NCBI RefSeq assembly: GCF_001429545.1 | Contig: NZ_LMSP01000012.1 | Span: forward strand, 452,555 to 516,554 | Direction of reading: 5' to 3' | From: Paenibacillus sp. Soil787 | GTDB taxonomy: Bacteria; Bacillota; Bacilli; Paenibacillales; NBRC-103111 | Length of the DNA: 64,000 bases | Part shown: in pieces, positions 1 to 7,371 of the stretch | Layout of the letters: the number at the start of each line of letters is the position of its first letter | Numbering within the stretch: the first letter of the stretch is position 1 | The notes under the pieces: model-generated | The model's input: the letters and a program-made list of their open reading frames with translations, nothing else | Database searches by the model: none | Told to the model about the DNA's origin: nothing | Translations under genes and position numbers: made by a program

Positions 1-75
1 TATGTGAATCAGAAGACACTATTTGTAACGCCGGATGAGAACATGATTAAGCAGATGAACGTTACGATAAAATAA
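1..75 (+). CDS. 3' end of a truncated coding sequence
   Basis: An open frame enters from the left edge and ends at a TAA at 73-75, giving 24 residues (YVNQKTLFVTPDENMIKQMN and four more). The composition is protein-like and there is no stop before the TAA. Too little is present to name a family, and the start lies outside the window. No clear terminator follows; the next 500 bases are non-coding. Confidence 0.45.
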   Translation, partial: YVNQKTLFVTPDENMIKQMNVTIK

Positions 76-251
76 CATTCATTTGGATAGAAAGATAAAC
101 GACTTCGTCGTCCTTCAGGGACGAGCGCTTTTGTCAAGGTAGATGCGAAGCAAAAGTATAAAACTTATACTCTCTTATCTACAGAAAAAAACTCAGGCTC
201 TGCCTAAGGTCCTTGGTGAAAACCCATTCTTGAGTGCATAGGGGGGGTTCC
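76..251. other. Non-coding stretch with a short palindromic motif
   Basis: I see no convincing gene here. Bases 145-173 hold a motif built around the palindrome GTATAAAACTTATAC, which recurs almost unchanged at 35140-35168 in another intergenic region. The short frames in this region have no ribosome binding site and read through hairpins, so I do not call them. Confidence 0.5.
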
Positions 252-575
252 AAGAACTGTTGAAACGGCCCACAATTAATGCGAAAGTGCAGATATTTTT
301 GTTAAAACCGTTTGAAAAGAGGAAAAGCCTGCTATTATGCAGGAATTTTCTGATTTTCCATCCTGAAATTAAAAAAGACCGCAAAAGCCTGCACGATTGC
401 AGGAATTTACGAATAGGAGCTATTCAAAGAAAAAAGCATGTACAATTGCAGGTTATCACAAACAAACATAGTCACTTCATCTCATTAAAGCTCGCTCAAA
501 CCTAAACTTATAAATGTTAAATAAGGGTTAAGCTTTCGCTTAAACCAAACCCGAACCATATAAATTCTGGCTTGT
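252..575 (+). repeat. Dispersed hairpin-rich repeat, copy 1
   Basis: This segment is clearly related to 52912-53190. Shared blocks include GCGAAAGTGCAG, GGAAAAGCCTGCTA, CCATCCTGAAATTAAAAAA, GACCG, AGCCTGCAC-ATTGCAGG and AATAAGGGTTAAGC. It carries three short inverted repeats of the CCTGC-n6-GCAGG type at 328-343, 388-403 and (degenerate) 437-452, plus a GGTTAAGC/GCTTAAACC hairpin near 528-547. Copy 1 has one hairpin unit more than copy 2, so the number of internal units varies. It is non-coding and probably a genome-wide intergenic repeat family. Confidence 0.8.
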
Positions 576-576
576 A

Positions 577-614
577 AATAAAGAACCTAGCGGCTTACCG
601 CTAGGTTCTTTATT
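577..614 (-). terminator. Rho-independent terminator of ugd
   Basis: A perfect 17-bp stem (AATAAAGAACCTAGCGG paired with its complement) closes a four-base CTTA loop, eight bases past the ugd stop. Both arms end in A/T runs, so it could stop transcription from either side. Confidence 0.9.
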
Positions 615-622
615 TCATGATT

Positions 623-1954
623 TTATGAAATAACCACATCCAACACGGCTGTTTTCCTACCGATCGACACATAGGTAAAACCGAGTCTACTCATCTCTTC
701 TGGTTCAAATATATTCCGACCATCCACGATGAGGGATTCCTTCACAAGACTTCTGACCAGACGCCAATTCAAGCGGCGAATCTCATCCCACTCCGTCGTG
801 ATAACCACCGCGTCAGCCTCATGGAGGGCAAGATAAGGATCGGTGAACAGGTTCACTTCCGGAAGGAGCTGAGCGGCATGCCTTGTAGATACAGGGTCAT
901 AGGCATTAACTATGGCGCCCCGTTCTTTAAGTGCGGCAATAATATCAAGCGCAGGAGCATCACGTAAATCGTCTGTATTGGGCTTAAAAGCCAAACCTAA
1001 TACAGTTATTCGCTTCCCATTCAAATTGCCGACTGCACGTTCAATTTTATGTACGAAGCGTTCTCTCTGCAGGTGATTCACTTCAATCACGGAACGTAAT
1101 ATTTTGAAATCATAATCGACGTTCTGAGCAAGCTTAAGCTGCGCTTTCGTATCTTTGGGGAAGCAGGAGCCCCCGTATCCAATACCCGCGTTCAGGAAAT
1201 GAGGACCAATCCGGCGATCCAGCCCCATTCCTTTGGCCACAAGGCCAACATTAGCCCCCACCTTCTCACACACATGAGCCATTTCGTTAATAAATGAAAT
1301 TTTGGCTGCCAGAAAGGCGTTGGAGGCGTATTTGATAAGCTCAGCGCTTTCGCGGTCTGTCAGAAGCAGCTCAGTACGTAAAGAAGCGTGCAGGGCAGCA
1401 ACTCGAGCTCCTGCTTCCTGGTGATCTGCACCAATGACGACACGATCCGGATGAAAGGTATCCTCTATCGCAGATCCTTCTCTAAGAAATTCAGGGTTGG
1501 AAACAACATGTATGTCTAAATCAGCAGCAGCTAAAGACTTCAACTGCTCTTCTACCCAGCGACCCGTACCTACCGGTACGGTACTTTTCATCACGATGAT
1601 CTTGGAAGTAGTGGAATAGGCGGCAATACTTGCAATGACACTGTTAACTTGGGTCATATCCACATCGCCATTGTCCATTGTTGGTGTTCCAACAGCAATG
1701 AAGATGATATCGGATAAGAATATGGCGTCACTGATTAACGATGTAAACGATAGGCGGCGGGCTATTAGATTGGACGAGACTAGCTCCTTCAGACCAGGTT
1801 CATAAATTGGAATATCCCCTTGCTGCAAGCGAGCTATCTTTCCTTCGTCACGATCAGCGCAAATCACCTGATGCCCCATCTCCGCGAAGCAAGTACCCGA
1901 TACCAGACCGACATATCCCGTTCCAATAACCGCAATTCGCTGCACCTGTACCAT
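623..1954 (-). CDS. ugd: UDP-glucose 6-dehydrogenase
   Basis: This enzyme oxidises UDP-glucose to UDP-glucuronate with two NAD+ in the cytoplasm, feeding teichuronic acid or capsule synthesis. The 443-residue length is normal. The N-terminal Rossmann motif GTGYVG is at residues 11-16. The catalytic cysteine is in GIGYGGSCFPKD at about residue 264, and the C-terminal UDP-binding domain has the family's FKPNTDDLRDAP. I chose ATG 1954 because GGGAGG lies nine bases before it; an in-frame TTG at 1963 touches the Shine-Dalgarno sequence. It is the last gene after PHP and galU, 35 bp behind galU, so galU makes its substrate. Confidence 0.95.
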   Translation of the reverse strand: MVQVQRIAVIGTGYVGLVSGTCFAEMGHQVICADRDEGKIARLQQGDIPIYEPGLKELVSSNLIARRLSFTSLISDAIFLSDIIFIAVGTPTMDNGDVDMTQVNSVIASIAAYSTTSKIIVMKSTVPVGTGRWVEEQLKSLAAADLDIHVVSNPEFLREGSAIEDTFHPDRVVIGADHQEAGARVAALHASLRTELLLTDRESAELIKYASNAFLAAKISFINEMAHVCEKVGANVGLVAKGMGLDRRIGPHFLNAGIGYGGSCFPKDTKAQLKLAQNVDYDFKILRSVIEVNHLQRERFVHKIERAVGNLNGKRITVLGLAFKPNTDDLRDAPALDIIAALKERGAIVNAYDPVSTRHAAQLLPEVNLFTDPYLALHEADAVVITTEWDEIRRLNWRLVRSLVKESLIVDGRNIFEPEEMSRLGFTYVSIGRKTAVLDVVIS

Positions 1955-1989
1955 GCCATCCAACCTCCCAAGTTTCCATCCGCGTTTCT

Positions 1990-2871
1990 CTATTTTAAAT
2001 CCAACTGATGAATCAGAGATAATAGATAGGCTTTTACTTGGTCCTGTAAATCCGGACGCTGCAAGGCAAGCTCAATAGTCGCTTCAATGTATCCCATCTT
2101 ATCGCCAACGTCATAGCGCTTAGCTTGCATCAGATAGGCAGCCATTTGCCGCTCCCTGTTGAGTACACGCAAAGCGTCGGTCAATTGAATTTCACCGCCG
2201 CGGCCAGGCTCTTGCCTCTCCAAAATACCGAAAATTTCCGGCATAATGATGTATCGGCCAATAACGGCTAAATTCGAAGGCGCCTGATCTCGGTCCGGCT
2301 TCTCAACCAGATCTTCGATCAACCGGTACTTGTCCAGACTGCTTGCCGGGGAGACGATCCCATACTTACTGACATCTTCCCATGGCACTTCTTGCACAGC
2401 AATGACAGACGTTCCGGATTGTTCATAAATGTCCATCATTTGCTTAAGTCCCGGTGGTGAGGATTGAAGAATATCATCGCCAAGAAGAACCGCGAATGGC
2501 TCATCCCCAATAAATTTGCGGGCGCACAGAATCGCATGACCAAGTCCGAGAGGCTGTTTCTGCCGAATATAGTGAACATCGGCCAGATTCGAAACGGATT
2601 GCACGATTTTGAGAAGCTGCGTACTGCCTTTTTCCTCCAGCATCATCTCAAGTTCGACCGATTTGTCGAAATGATCTTCAATGGCACGCTTATTGCGTCC
2701 AGTGACAATAATAATATCTTCAATGCCAGATTCAATCGCTTCTTCAACGATATATTGGATGGCAGGTTTATCAACGATCGGCAGCATCTCTTTGGGCTGC
2801 GCCTTGGTAGCTGGCAGGAAACGAGTTCCCAGACCAGCTGCAGGGATAATAGCTTTGCGAATTTTCTTCAT
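1990..2871 (-). CDS. galU: UTP-glucose-1-phosphate uridylyltransferase
   Basis: It makes UDP-glucose from glucose-1-phosphate and UTP in the cytoplasm. UDP-glucose supplies glycolipids, teichoic acid glucosylation and, through the next gene, UDP-glucuronate. The 293-residue protein has the nucleotidyltransferase signature GLGTRFLPATKAQPKEML at residues 13-30, then LLGDDIL and LVEKP motifs typical of GalU/GtaB. Its ATG overlaps the stop of the upstream PHP gene by four bases (ATGA), so the two are probably translationally coupled. Bacillus species usually name this gene gtaB. Confidence 0.95.
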   Translation of the reverse strand: MKKIRKAIIPAAGLGTRFLPATKAQPKEMLPIVDKPAIQYIVEEAIESGIEDIIIVTGRNKRAIEDHFDKSVELEMMLEEKGSTQLLKIVQSVSNLADVHYIRQKQPLGLGHAILCARKFIGDEPFAVLLGDDILQSSPPGLKQMMDIYEQSGTSVIAVQEVPWEDVSKYGIVSPASSLDKYRLIEDLVEKPDRDQAPSNLAVIGRYIIMPEIFGILERQEPGRGGEIQLTDALRVLNRERQMAAYLMQAKRYDVGDKMGYIEATIELALQRPDLQDQVKAYLLSLIHQLDLK

Positions 2872-3725
2872 GAGCGCTGCTCCTTCTCTGGCTTTAGGCG
2901 TTGTAAAACTTCGATTCCTATTCGCCTCGAACCGATAGGTGCGTGGAATACGACACCGCCTCGTTCACCATGGAAATCGGAACCAGCCGTTATGAGAAGT
3001 CCGGAACGCAGTGCAAGGCTGAGATACTTCGCCTCATCTTCCGGCGTATGATCAGAGTGATAGACTTCAATACCATCCAAGCCTTGATGGACAATTGCCT
3101 CTACAAGGGCATCATCATGGTAAATACCTGGGTGTGCGAGGACGGCCTTCCCTCCCGCTTCTCGGATCCACCTAATCGCCGTAGCTGGCTCAATTCTTGG
3201 TGGATTGGCATAAGCGGCAGCACCAGTTCCTAAATACCGGTCAAAAGCCTCGCTAATCGAGCTCACATAGCCTTTGTGCAGCAGTACCGCGGCAATGTGA
3301 GGCCTTCCAACTGTGTCGCCTTTACTCTTAATATTCTCTACTTCCCGAAGCACTTCCGCCATCGTAATGTCTAGTCCAAGCTGCTGCAAGCGCTCAATAA
3401 TCATGTTATTGCGGGTATCTCTCGTGTCTCGCAAAGAAGCCAGTCTCTGAAGAAACCCCTCATTATGAATGTCAATATAATAACCTAGCACGTGGATATC
3501 CTGACCATTAGCTACAGTCGAAATTTCAACGCCTGGCACAACCTCAATACCGAGCTCACGCCCCGCTAAGAGCGCCTCTGAGACACCTGAGACCGTATCG
3601 TGGTCAGTTATCGCTAATGCGCCCAGTCCAGCGTCAAAAGCCATTTGAACGTTAGCAGCAGGGCGCTGAGTCCCATCTGATGCTGTCGTATGTGTATGTA
3701 AATCCGCTTCGATTCTTGCAGACAT
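2868..3725 (-). CDS. PHP-domain phosphoesterase (TrpH/YciV-like)
   Basis: A 285-residue PHP-superfamily metal-dependent phosphoesterase. The metal ligands are visible in order: DLHTHTTASDG near residues 8-18, ITDHD near 39-43, a central HIAAVLLHKG stretch, LAHPG, and GSDFHG near the C terminus. Characterised relatives act on 3',5'-nucleoside bisphosphates or as the 5'-3' RNA trimming enzyme RNase AM. Either activity is possible and the sequence does not decide. An AGAAGGG sequence precedes ATG 3725. It leads the PHP-galU-ugd operon, but no functional link to UDP-sugars is apparent. Confidence 0.85.
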   Translation of the reverse strand: MSARIEADLHTHTTASDGTQRPAANVQMAFDAGLGALAITDHDTVSGVSEALLAGRELGIEVVPGVEISTVANGQDIHVLGYYIDIHNEGFLQRLASLRDTRDTRNNMIIERLQQLGLDITMAEVLREVENIKSKGDTVGRPHIAAVLLHKGYVSSISEAFDRYLGTGAAAYANPPRIEPATAIRWIREAGGKAVLAHPGIYHDDALVEAIVHQGLDGIEVYHSDHTPEDEAKYLSLALRSGLLITAGSDFHGERGGVVFHAPIGSRRIGIEVLQRLKPEKEQRS

Positions 3726-3800
3726 TTTCTATTCCCTTCTTTCATCGTAAATGATAACTATGAACACATCATTAAGCGAACTGTAGACTTATGTAAAATA

Positions 3801-4712
3801 TTAAAGGAAGCGGCTTAAATCCTCTTGTCGCAAGAAAGTCATGAAGCTTACTGCCGAAATTGGCAGCAGCGTAGAGTTCAAGTAAATGGCATAGAAGCTG
3901 CGTTCAAAGACAATGTTCTCGATCTGCTTCACTTTAAAGAGACCTAGCGTCACTTCATGCTTAACGGACGACTGGGAAAGAATGGATATGCCCAAACCCG
4001 CTTCAACAGCAGATTTAATAGCACCTGTGCTGCCCAGCTCCATGACAATTTTCATGGAAGAGCAATCCATGTTGCAGCGCGCGAACTCTTCTTCCATCAC
4101 TCTTCTCGTCCCGGAACCTTGCTCACGAAGCACAAACGGATATTTCAGCAGCTCTTCCAGTGTGACAACCTCCATATCGGCTAGCGGATGATCCGCAGGC
4201 ACGATGAGCTTAAGCTCATCACTAAGAATCGCTTCGGTATGGACATCCGGATGATGAATAGGCGCTTCGACAAGTCCGAAATTGAGCTGATGACCCAGGA
4301 CCTCGTCCAAAATCTGAGTTGTATTCATCACTTTCATCGATACGGAGATGTTAGGATAGTCTTTGCTGAAGGGTCCAAGAAGGCGAGGTAAAATGTATTC
4401 CCCCATCGTCAAGCTGGCGCCCAACTGCAGCCGTCCTTCAATCATCTTCGTAAATTTGGACATAGCAACATCGGTCTCACGGATAAGCTCAATGCTGTTT
4501 TTAGCAAATGGCAGCAGAGCTCGTCCCGCTTCGGACAGCTCGATCTTTTTGGTGCTGCGGTGAAATAGCTTGACGCCGAAATAATCTTCCAGAGATTGCA
4601 CCTGCATGGTCACAGCAGGCTGTGTCATATGTAAGGCTCCCGCCGCGTGAGAGAAGCTGCCTTTCTCCGCCACGGTAAAGAAGATATGCAGTTGATGAAA
4701 ATTAAGTGCCAT
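3801..4712 (-). CDS. LysR-family transcriptional regulator
   Basis: A 303-residue LysR regulator. The winged helix-turn-helix is at residues 3-60 (FHQLHIFFTVAEKGSFSHAA, then TQPAVTMQVQSLEDYFGVKL). The effector-binding domain follows, with the usual VPADHPLA and GLGISILSQ stretches. The length and the order of motifs resemble CysL/YwfK-type regulators of B. subtilis, but the target cannot be read from sequence. I chose ATG 4712 because GAGGCGGG lies just upstream. The 18-residue upstream extension has no ribosome site and shifts the HTH away from its usual N-terminal place. It is monocistronic, and no divergent partner gene identifies a target. Confidence 0.9.
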   Translation of the reverse strand: MALNFHQLHIFFTVAEKGSFSHAAGALHMTQPAVTMQVQSLEDYFGVKLFHRSTKKIELSEAGRALLPFAKNSIELIRETDVAMSKFTKMIEGRLQLGASLTMGEYILPRLLGPFSKDYPNISVSMKVMNTTQILDEVLGHQLNFGLVEAPIHHPDVHTEAILSDELKLIVPADHPLADMEVVTLEELLKYPFVLREQGSGTRRVMEEEFARCNMDCSSMKIVMELGSTGAIKSAVEAGLGISILSQSSVKHEVTLGLFKVKQIENIVFERSFYAIYLNSTLLPISAVSFMTFLRQEDLSRFL

Positions 4713-4824
4713 GTAAACCCGCCTCTCTTTGTTTCCATTATATGAAATCGCAAGCACACAGTCCATTAAGACACAAAAAAGAGCATGCCTTCATCGACAC
4801 ACTCCAGTTAAGCAACCTATTCGG

Positions 4825-5262
4825 CTATCGACGCTTGCGACTGTTCTTGATCAGTGTCATGCGACGCGAGTGTCTAAGCCAAGAATAATAAGACTTCAAA
4901 TCACGAAGCTCCATCGTTTCCGACATTTTCCCAAGGAAAGTAACAATAATCATTTTGTGAAGCGGATTGCCCACGAGATCAGTCTCATGCTCCAAATGGG
5001 CAAACTCCGCCACAACAACTAAGTCATCATCAATGAGATAAACGTCTTCTTCATTGCGATAATAAGGGACGATGCTATCATTTTTAAGCTTTTCCCACAG
5101 AAAAGCGCAAATTTCCTCGAGTGAATTGTTTTCGCTAGAAACACGATCACTCCATCTCAGCTTTGCATGATTCGTGATCACGACGTCCGCCACTTTCTTG
5201 TCACCCAGCTGTACGAAGAATGGTTCATAAGTACTCCATCTCCCCATCACCTTGTCTTTCAT
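4825..5262 (-). CDS. Conserved-looking hypothetical protein
   Basis: A 145-residue soluble protein I do not recognise. It is rich in charged and aromatic residues, has no signal peptide or membrane segment, and ends in a basic tail (RHSRRMTLIKNSRKRR). The middle reads VVITNHAKLRWSDRV followed by an acidic EEDVYLIDDDLVVVAEF stretch. The first block is vaguely like toxin-type proteins with an N-x-HA-x-x-R-x-x-R motif, but I would not assign it. ATG 5262 sits eight bases after GAAAGGGG; GTG 5268 is too close. The region upstream, 5280-5430, is very AT-rich. It is monocistronic. Confidence 0.75.
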   Translation of the reverse strand: MKDKVMGRWSTYEPFFVQLGDKKVADVVITNHAKLRWSDRVSSENNSLEEICAFLWEKLKNDSIVPYYRNEEDVYLIDDDLVVVAEFAHLEHETDLVGNPLHKMIIVTFLGKMSETMELRDLKSYYSWLRHSRRMTLIKNSRKRR

Positions 5263-5431
5263 GATCACAACCCCTTTCCTACTAAAATGAGACCGTGTAC
5301 CTATTCCCTATCTGCATGTAAGTTATATTTTACTTGATTATAACTTTTTTTCCCATGAAAGAATATATAAAATTATTAATAAATATTTGTGAGATCATGA
5401 AAAAATGCTTATTTTCTAAAAATTCAAAAAA

Positions 5432-5457
5432 TAAAAAAAGCTTCTTACGAAGCTTTC
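5432..5457 (-). terminator. Terminator of ylbG
   Basis: An 8-bp stem AAAGCTTC/GAAGCTTT with a four-base loop, followed on the minus strand by seven T residues, 17 bases past the ylbG stop. Confidence 0.85.
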
Positions 5458-5473
5458 GTTTTGCACTGCAGCC

Positions 5474-5737
5474 TCAAAGGGTGTAAAATCTAGTTTTGTC
5501 CGGCACATCACTACTGTATTCGGTTTTAATTTCGTTACGGTAAGACTTCTCTACCTTCTTGACGTACGGGAGCTTCAAAAGGTTCCGTGTTGTCTCATCT
5601 ACTTTGCTGGCATGTATATAAAGAACGGCATAATTCATTTTCTTGGATATGTAATGAAGGGAACCGAACCGTTCCAAGTTTCTCGCGGCTTTGATATCGT
5701 TTACCCAAATGATTAATCCGCTACGCTCGATCATCAT
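5474..5737 (-). CDS. ylbG: YlbG family protein (DUF2129)
   Basis: An 87-residue small cytoplasmic protein matching B. subtilis YlbG in length and pattern: GLIIWVNDIKAARNLERFG, then HYISKKMNYAVLY, then LPYVKKVEKSYR. The function is unknown. In Bacillus, ylbG sits directly next to ylbF. Here a divergent asparaginase gene lies between this gene and ricF/ylbF at 6793-7242. AGAGG precedes the ATG by eight bases, and a strong terminator follows. Confidence 0.9.
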   Translation of the reverse strand: MMIERSGLIIWVNDIKAARNLERFGSLHYISKKMNYAVLYIHASKVDETTRNLLKLPYVKKVEKSYRNEIKTEYSSDVPDKTRFYTL

Positions 5738-5784
5738 GATTGCAACCTCTTTTCAATAATCCTAGTATGGAGTGAACCCGCTAC

Positions 5785-6789
5785 ATGAAGCCTTCTGACA
5801 CCATTGTCCGCATATTCCGTGGAAGCCTAACAGAAAGTATTCACCGCGTCCACCTCGCGGTCGTTAACGCTGGAGGGACGCTGCTGCATCAAGCAGGCGA
5901 CCCGCAGCTGCTCACCTTCGCCCGTTCGACGGCGAAGCTCATTCAAGCCTTGCCGGTGATAGAATCCGGCGCGGCTGATCATTTCGGCCTCACCGATGCC
6001 GAAATCGCCTTATGCTGCGCTTCCCACAACGGGGAAGCTGAGCACGTGAGCACGGCCCAGGGTATCCTGGGCAAGCTCAGTTACCACCATGAGCACCTGC
6101 AGTGCGGTGCACATGATCCTTACCACGCGCCTACTGCACAGGCGATGCGCGAGCGAGGTGAATCCCCGAGCACCTTGCACAACAATTGCTCGGGCAAACA
6201 TTCGGGCATGCTGGCGCTTAGCGCACACCTGGGTGCATCGCCGAATTCCTACATGAGCATCCAGCATCCTGTCCAGCAGCTTATGCTGGAAGCCGTGTGC
6301 GCCATGACCGGCGTGCCGAAGCCGCAGATGCAGCTCGGGATTGACGGTTGCGGGGTGCCCGTATTCGGCATGAGGATTGACCAACTGGCACTCGCCTTCG
6401 CCAGATTAGGCCGCCCTGACGAATTACCGAAAGGACGTGCAAACGCTTGCCAAAGAATTGTCGCCGCGGTGCGAAAATATCCTCAATTCCTCGCGGGAAG
6501 CGACCGCTTCGATACGCGATTAATCGAGGTAACGGGTGGCCGTATCATCGGCAAGATGGGAGCCGAAGGCATCTTCGCCATCTCGATTCCTGAGCAGGGA
6601 TTAGGCTTCGTCTTAAAGATCGAAGACGGTCATGCTCGGGCCTTGTATCCCGCTGTCGTCGAAGCTTTGAAGCAGCTAAGCTTGCTTTCGGAATCCGAAG
6701 TAAGCGAACTTGCCTCCTATCATACCCCTACCATTCATAACTGGCAAGGAACCGAGGTCGGAATCATCCGCCCCGATTTCCAGCTTTAG
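5785..6789 (+). CDS. L-asparaginase II (Rhizobium etli ReAV type)
   Basis: A 334-residue cytoplasmic enzyme that hydrolyses L-asparagine to aspartate and ammonia. It belongs to the ReAV-type family, not the AnsA/AnsB fold. The key residues are at nearly the same numbers as in ReAV: Ser48 and Lys51 in FARSTAKLIQ, and Cys135 and Lys138 in NNCSGKHSG. A second conserved cysteine is in GIDGCGVPVFG. It starts 47 bp from the divergent ylbG and ends four bases before the convergent ricF stop. The gene body is noticeably more GC-rich than its neighbours, which hints at separate acquisition. GGAG is 12 bases before the ATG, so the ribosome site is mediocre. Confidence 0.9.
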   Translation: MKPSDTIVRIFRGSLTESIHRVHLAVVNAGGTLLHQAGDPQLLTFARSTAKLIQALPVIESGAADHFGLTDAEIALCCASHNGEAEHVSTAQGILGKLSYHHEHLQCGAHDPYHAPTAQAMRERGESPSTLHNNCSGKHSGMLALSAHLGASPNSYMSIQHPVQQLMLEAVCAMTGVPKPQMQLGIDGCGVPVFGMRIDQLALAFARLGRPDELPKGRANACQRIVAAVRKYPQFLAGSDRFDTRLIEVTGGRIIGKMGAEGIFAISIPEQGLGFVLKIEDGHARALYPAVVEALKQLSLLSESEVSELASYHTPTIHNWQGTEVGIIRPDFQL

Positions 6790-6792
6790 TGA

Positions 6793-7242
6793 TTACCCGC
6801 AATTCCCGCTGCAGCTTCCACCGGAACTGCAGCCTTTGCCAGTTGGGAGTGGATTATTGCTTGGGACTTTAATCGTATCGGAGACCGCATGCGCGATCGT
6901 TGTAGAAACTGTAAACAACAAATCGTCCAAACGGTCTTCCGCTTCTTTGAACCTGCGCACCGCTTCAACAGCATGCAGCTTCTCCTGAATCTCATTCACC
7001 GCGGCTAATGCTTCGTGATAGCTTGGGTGGTAATGCCCGAAGCGTTCACATTCCTCGAAAGCATCTTTCTTTCTGGCGAAAACCGCTTTAAGATCCCGAA
7101 CTTCCGTGCTGTTCTCCACAGCGATCTTCCAATATAAATAATCTGCCACTTCTGCAGAGGAATTAATCATATCACCCATGTCATAGGCCTGCATCAGAAC
7201 GGCCGACATATCTATTGTTTCTGCTTCCATTGTCTGTAACAT
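6793..7242 (-). CDS. ricF: RicF (YlbF) RNA-maturation and sporulation regulator
   Basis: A 149-residue YlbF/YmcA-family helical protein. In B. subtilis, RicF joins RicA and RicT in a complex that carries [4Fe-4S] clusters, promotes processing of operon mRNAs with RNase Y, and is needed for sporulation, competence and biofilm formation. The core helical domain is at residues 10-120. The C-terminal tail GKGCSSGGSCSGNCG has three cysteines suitable for a cluster. It converges on the asparaginase with only three bases between the stop codons. The best ribosome site (GGAAGG) is 16 bases from ATG 7242, so the ATG at 7230 remains possible. Confidence 0.9.
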   Translation of the reverse strand: MLQTMEAETIDMSAVLMQAYDMGDMINSSAEVADYLYWKIAVENSTEVRDLKAVFARKKDAFEECERFGHYHPSYHEALAAVNEIQEKLHAVEAVRRFKEAEDRLDDLLFTVSTTIAHAVSDTIKVPSNNPLPTGKGCSSGGSCSGNCG

Positions 7243-7371
7243 AACTTAAGTTCAACATCCTTCCTCTCAAAAAATATATAACATCTCTACTATACCACAG
7301 TTCCCCAAGAGTTTCTTCCTTTTCTCTTTGAAGCGAAATCCTCATCCATTTGCTCACTCGCTCATTCTAAC

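Noticed and set aside
193-505. Short reading frames on both strands in the first 500 bases
   Set aside because: They cross the hairpin repeats, lack ribosome binding sites, and are not kept in the second copy of the repeat.
252-575. CRISPR-like series of GCAGG-containing repeats
   Set aside because: Only two or three units, spaced unevenly (60 and 49 bases), each itself a hairpin. The sequences between them are conserved in the other copy at 52.9 kb, unlike CRISPR spacers, and no cas gene is present.
2464-3051. 195-codon plus-strand frame opposite galU
   Set aside because: It lies wholly over galU and PHP, two well-recognised genes, with no ribosome site or recognisable domain.
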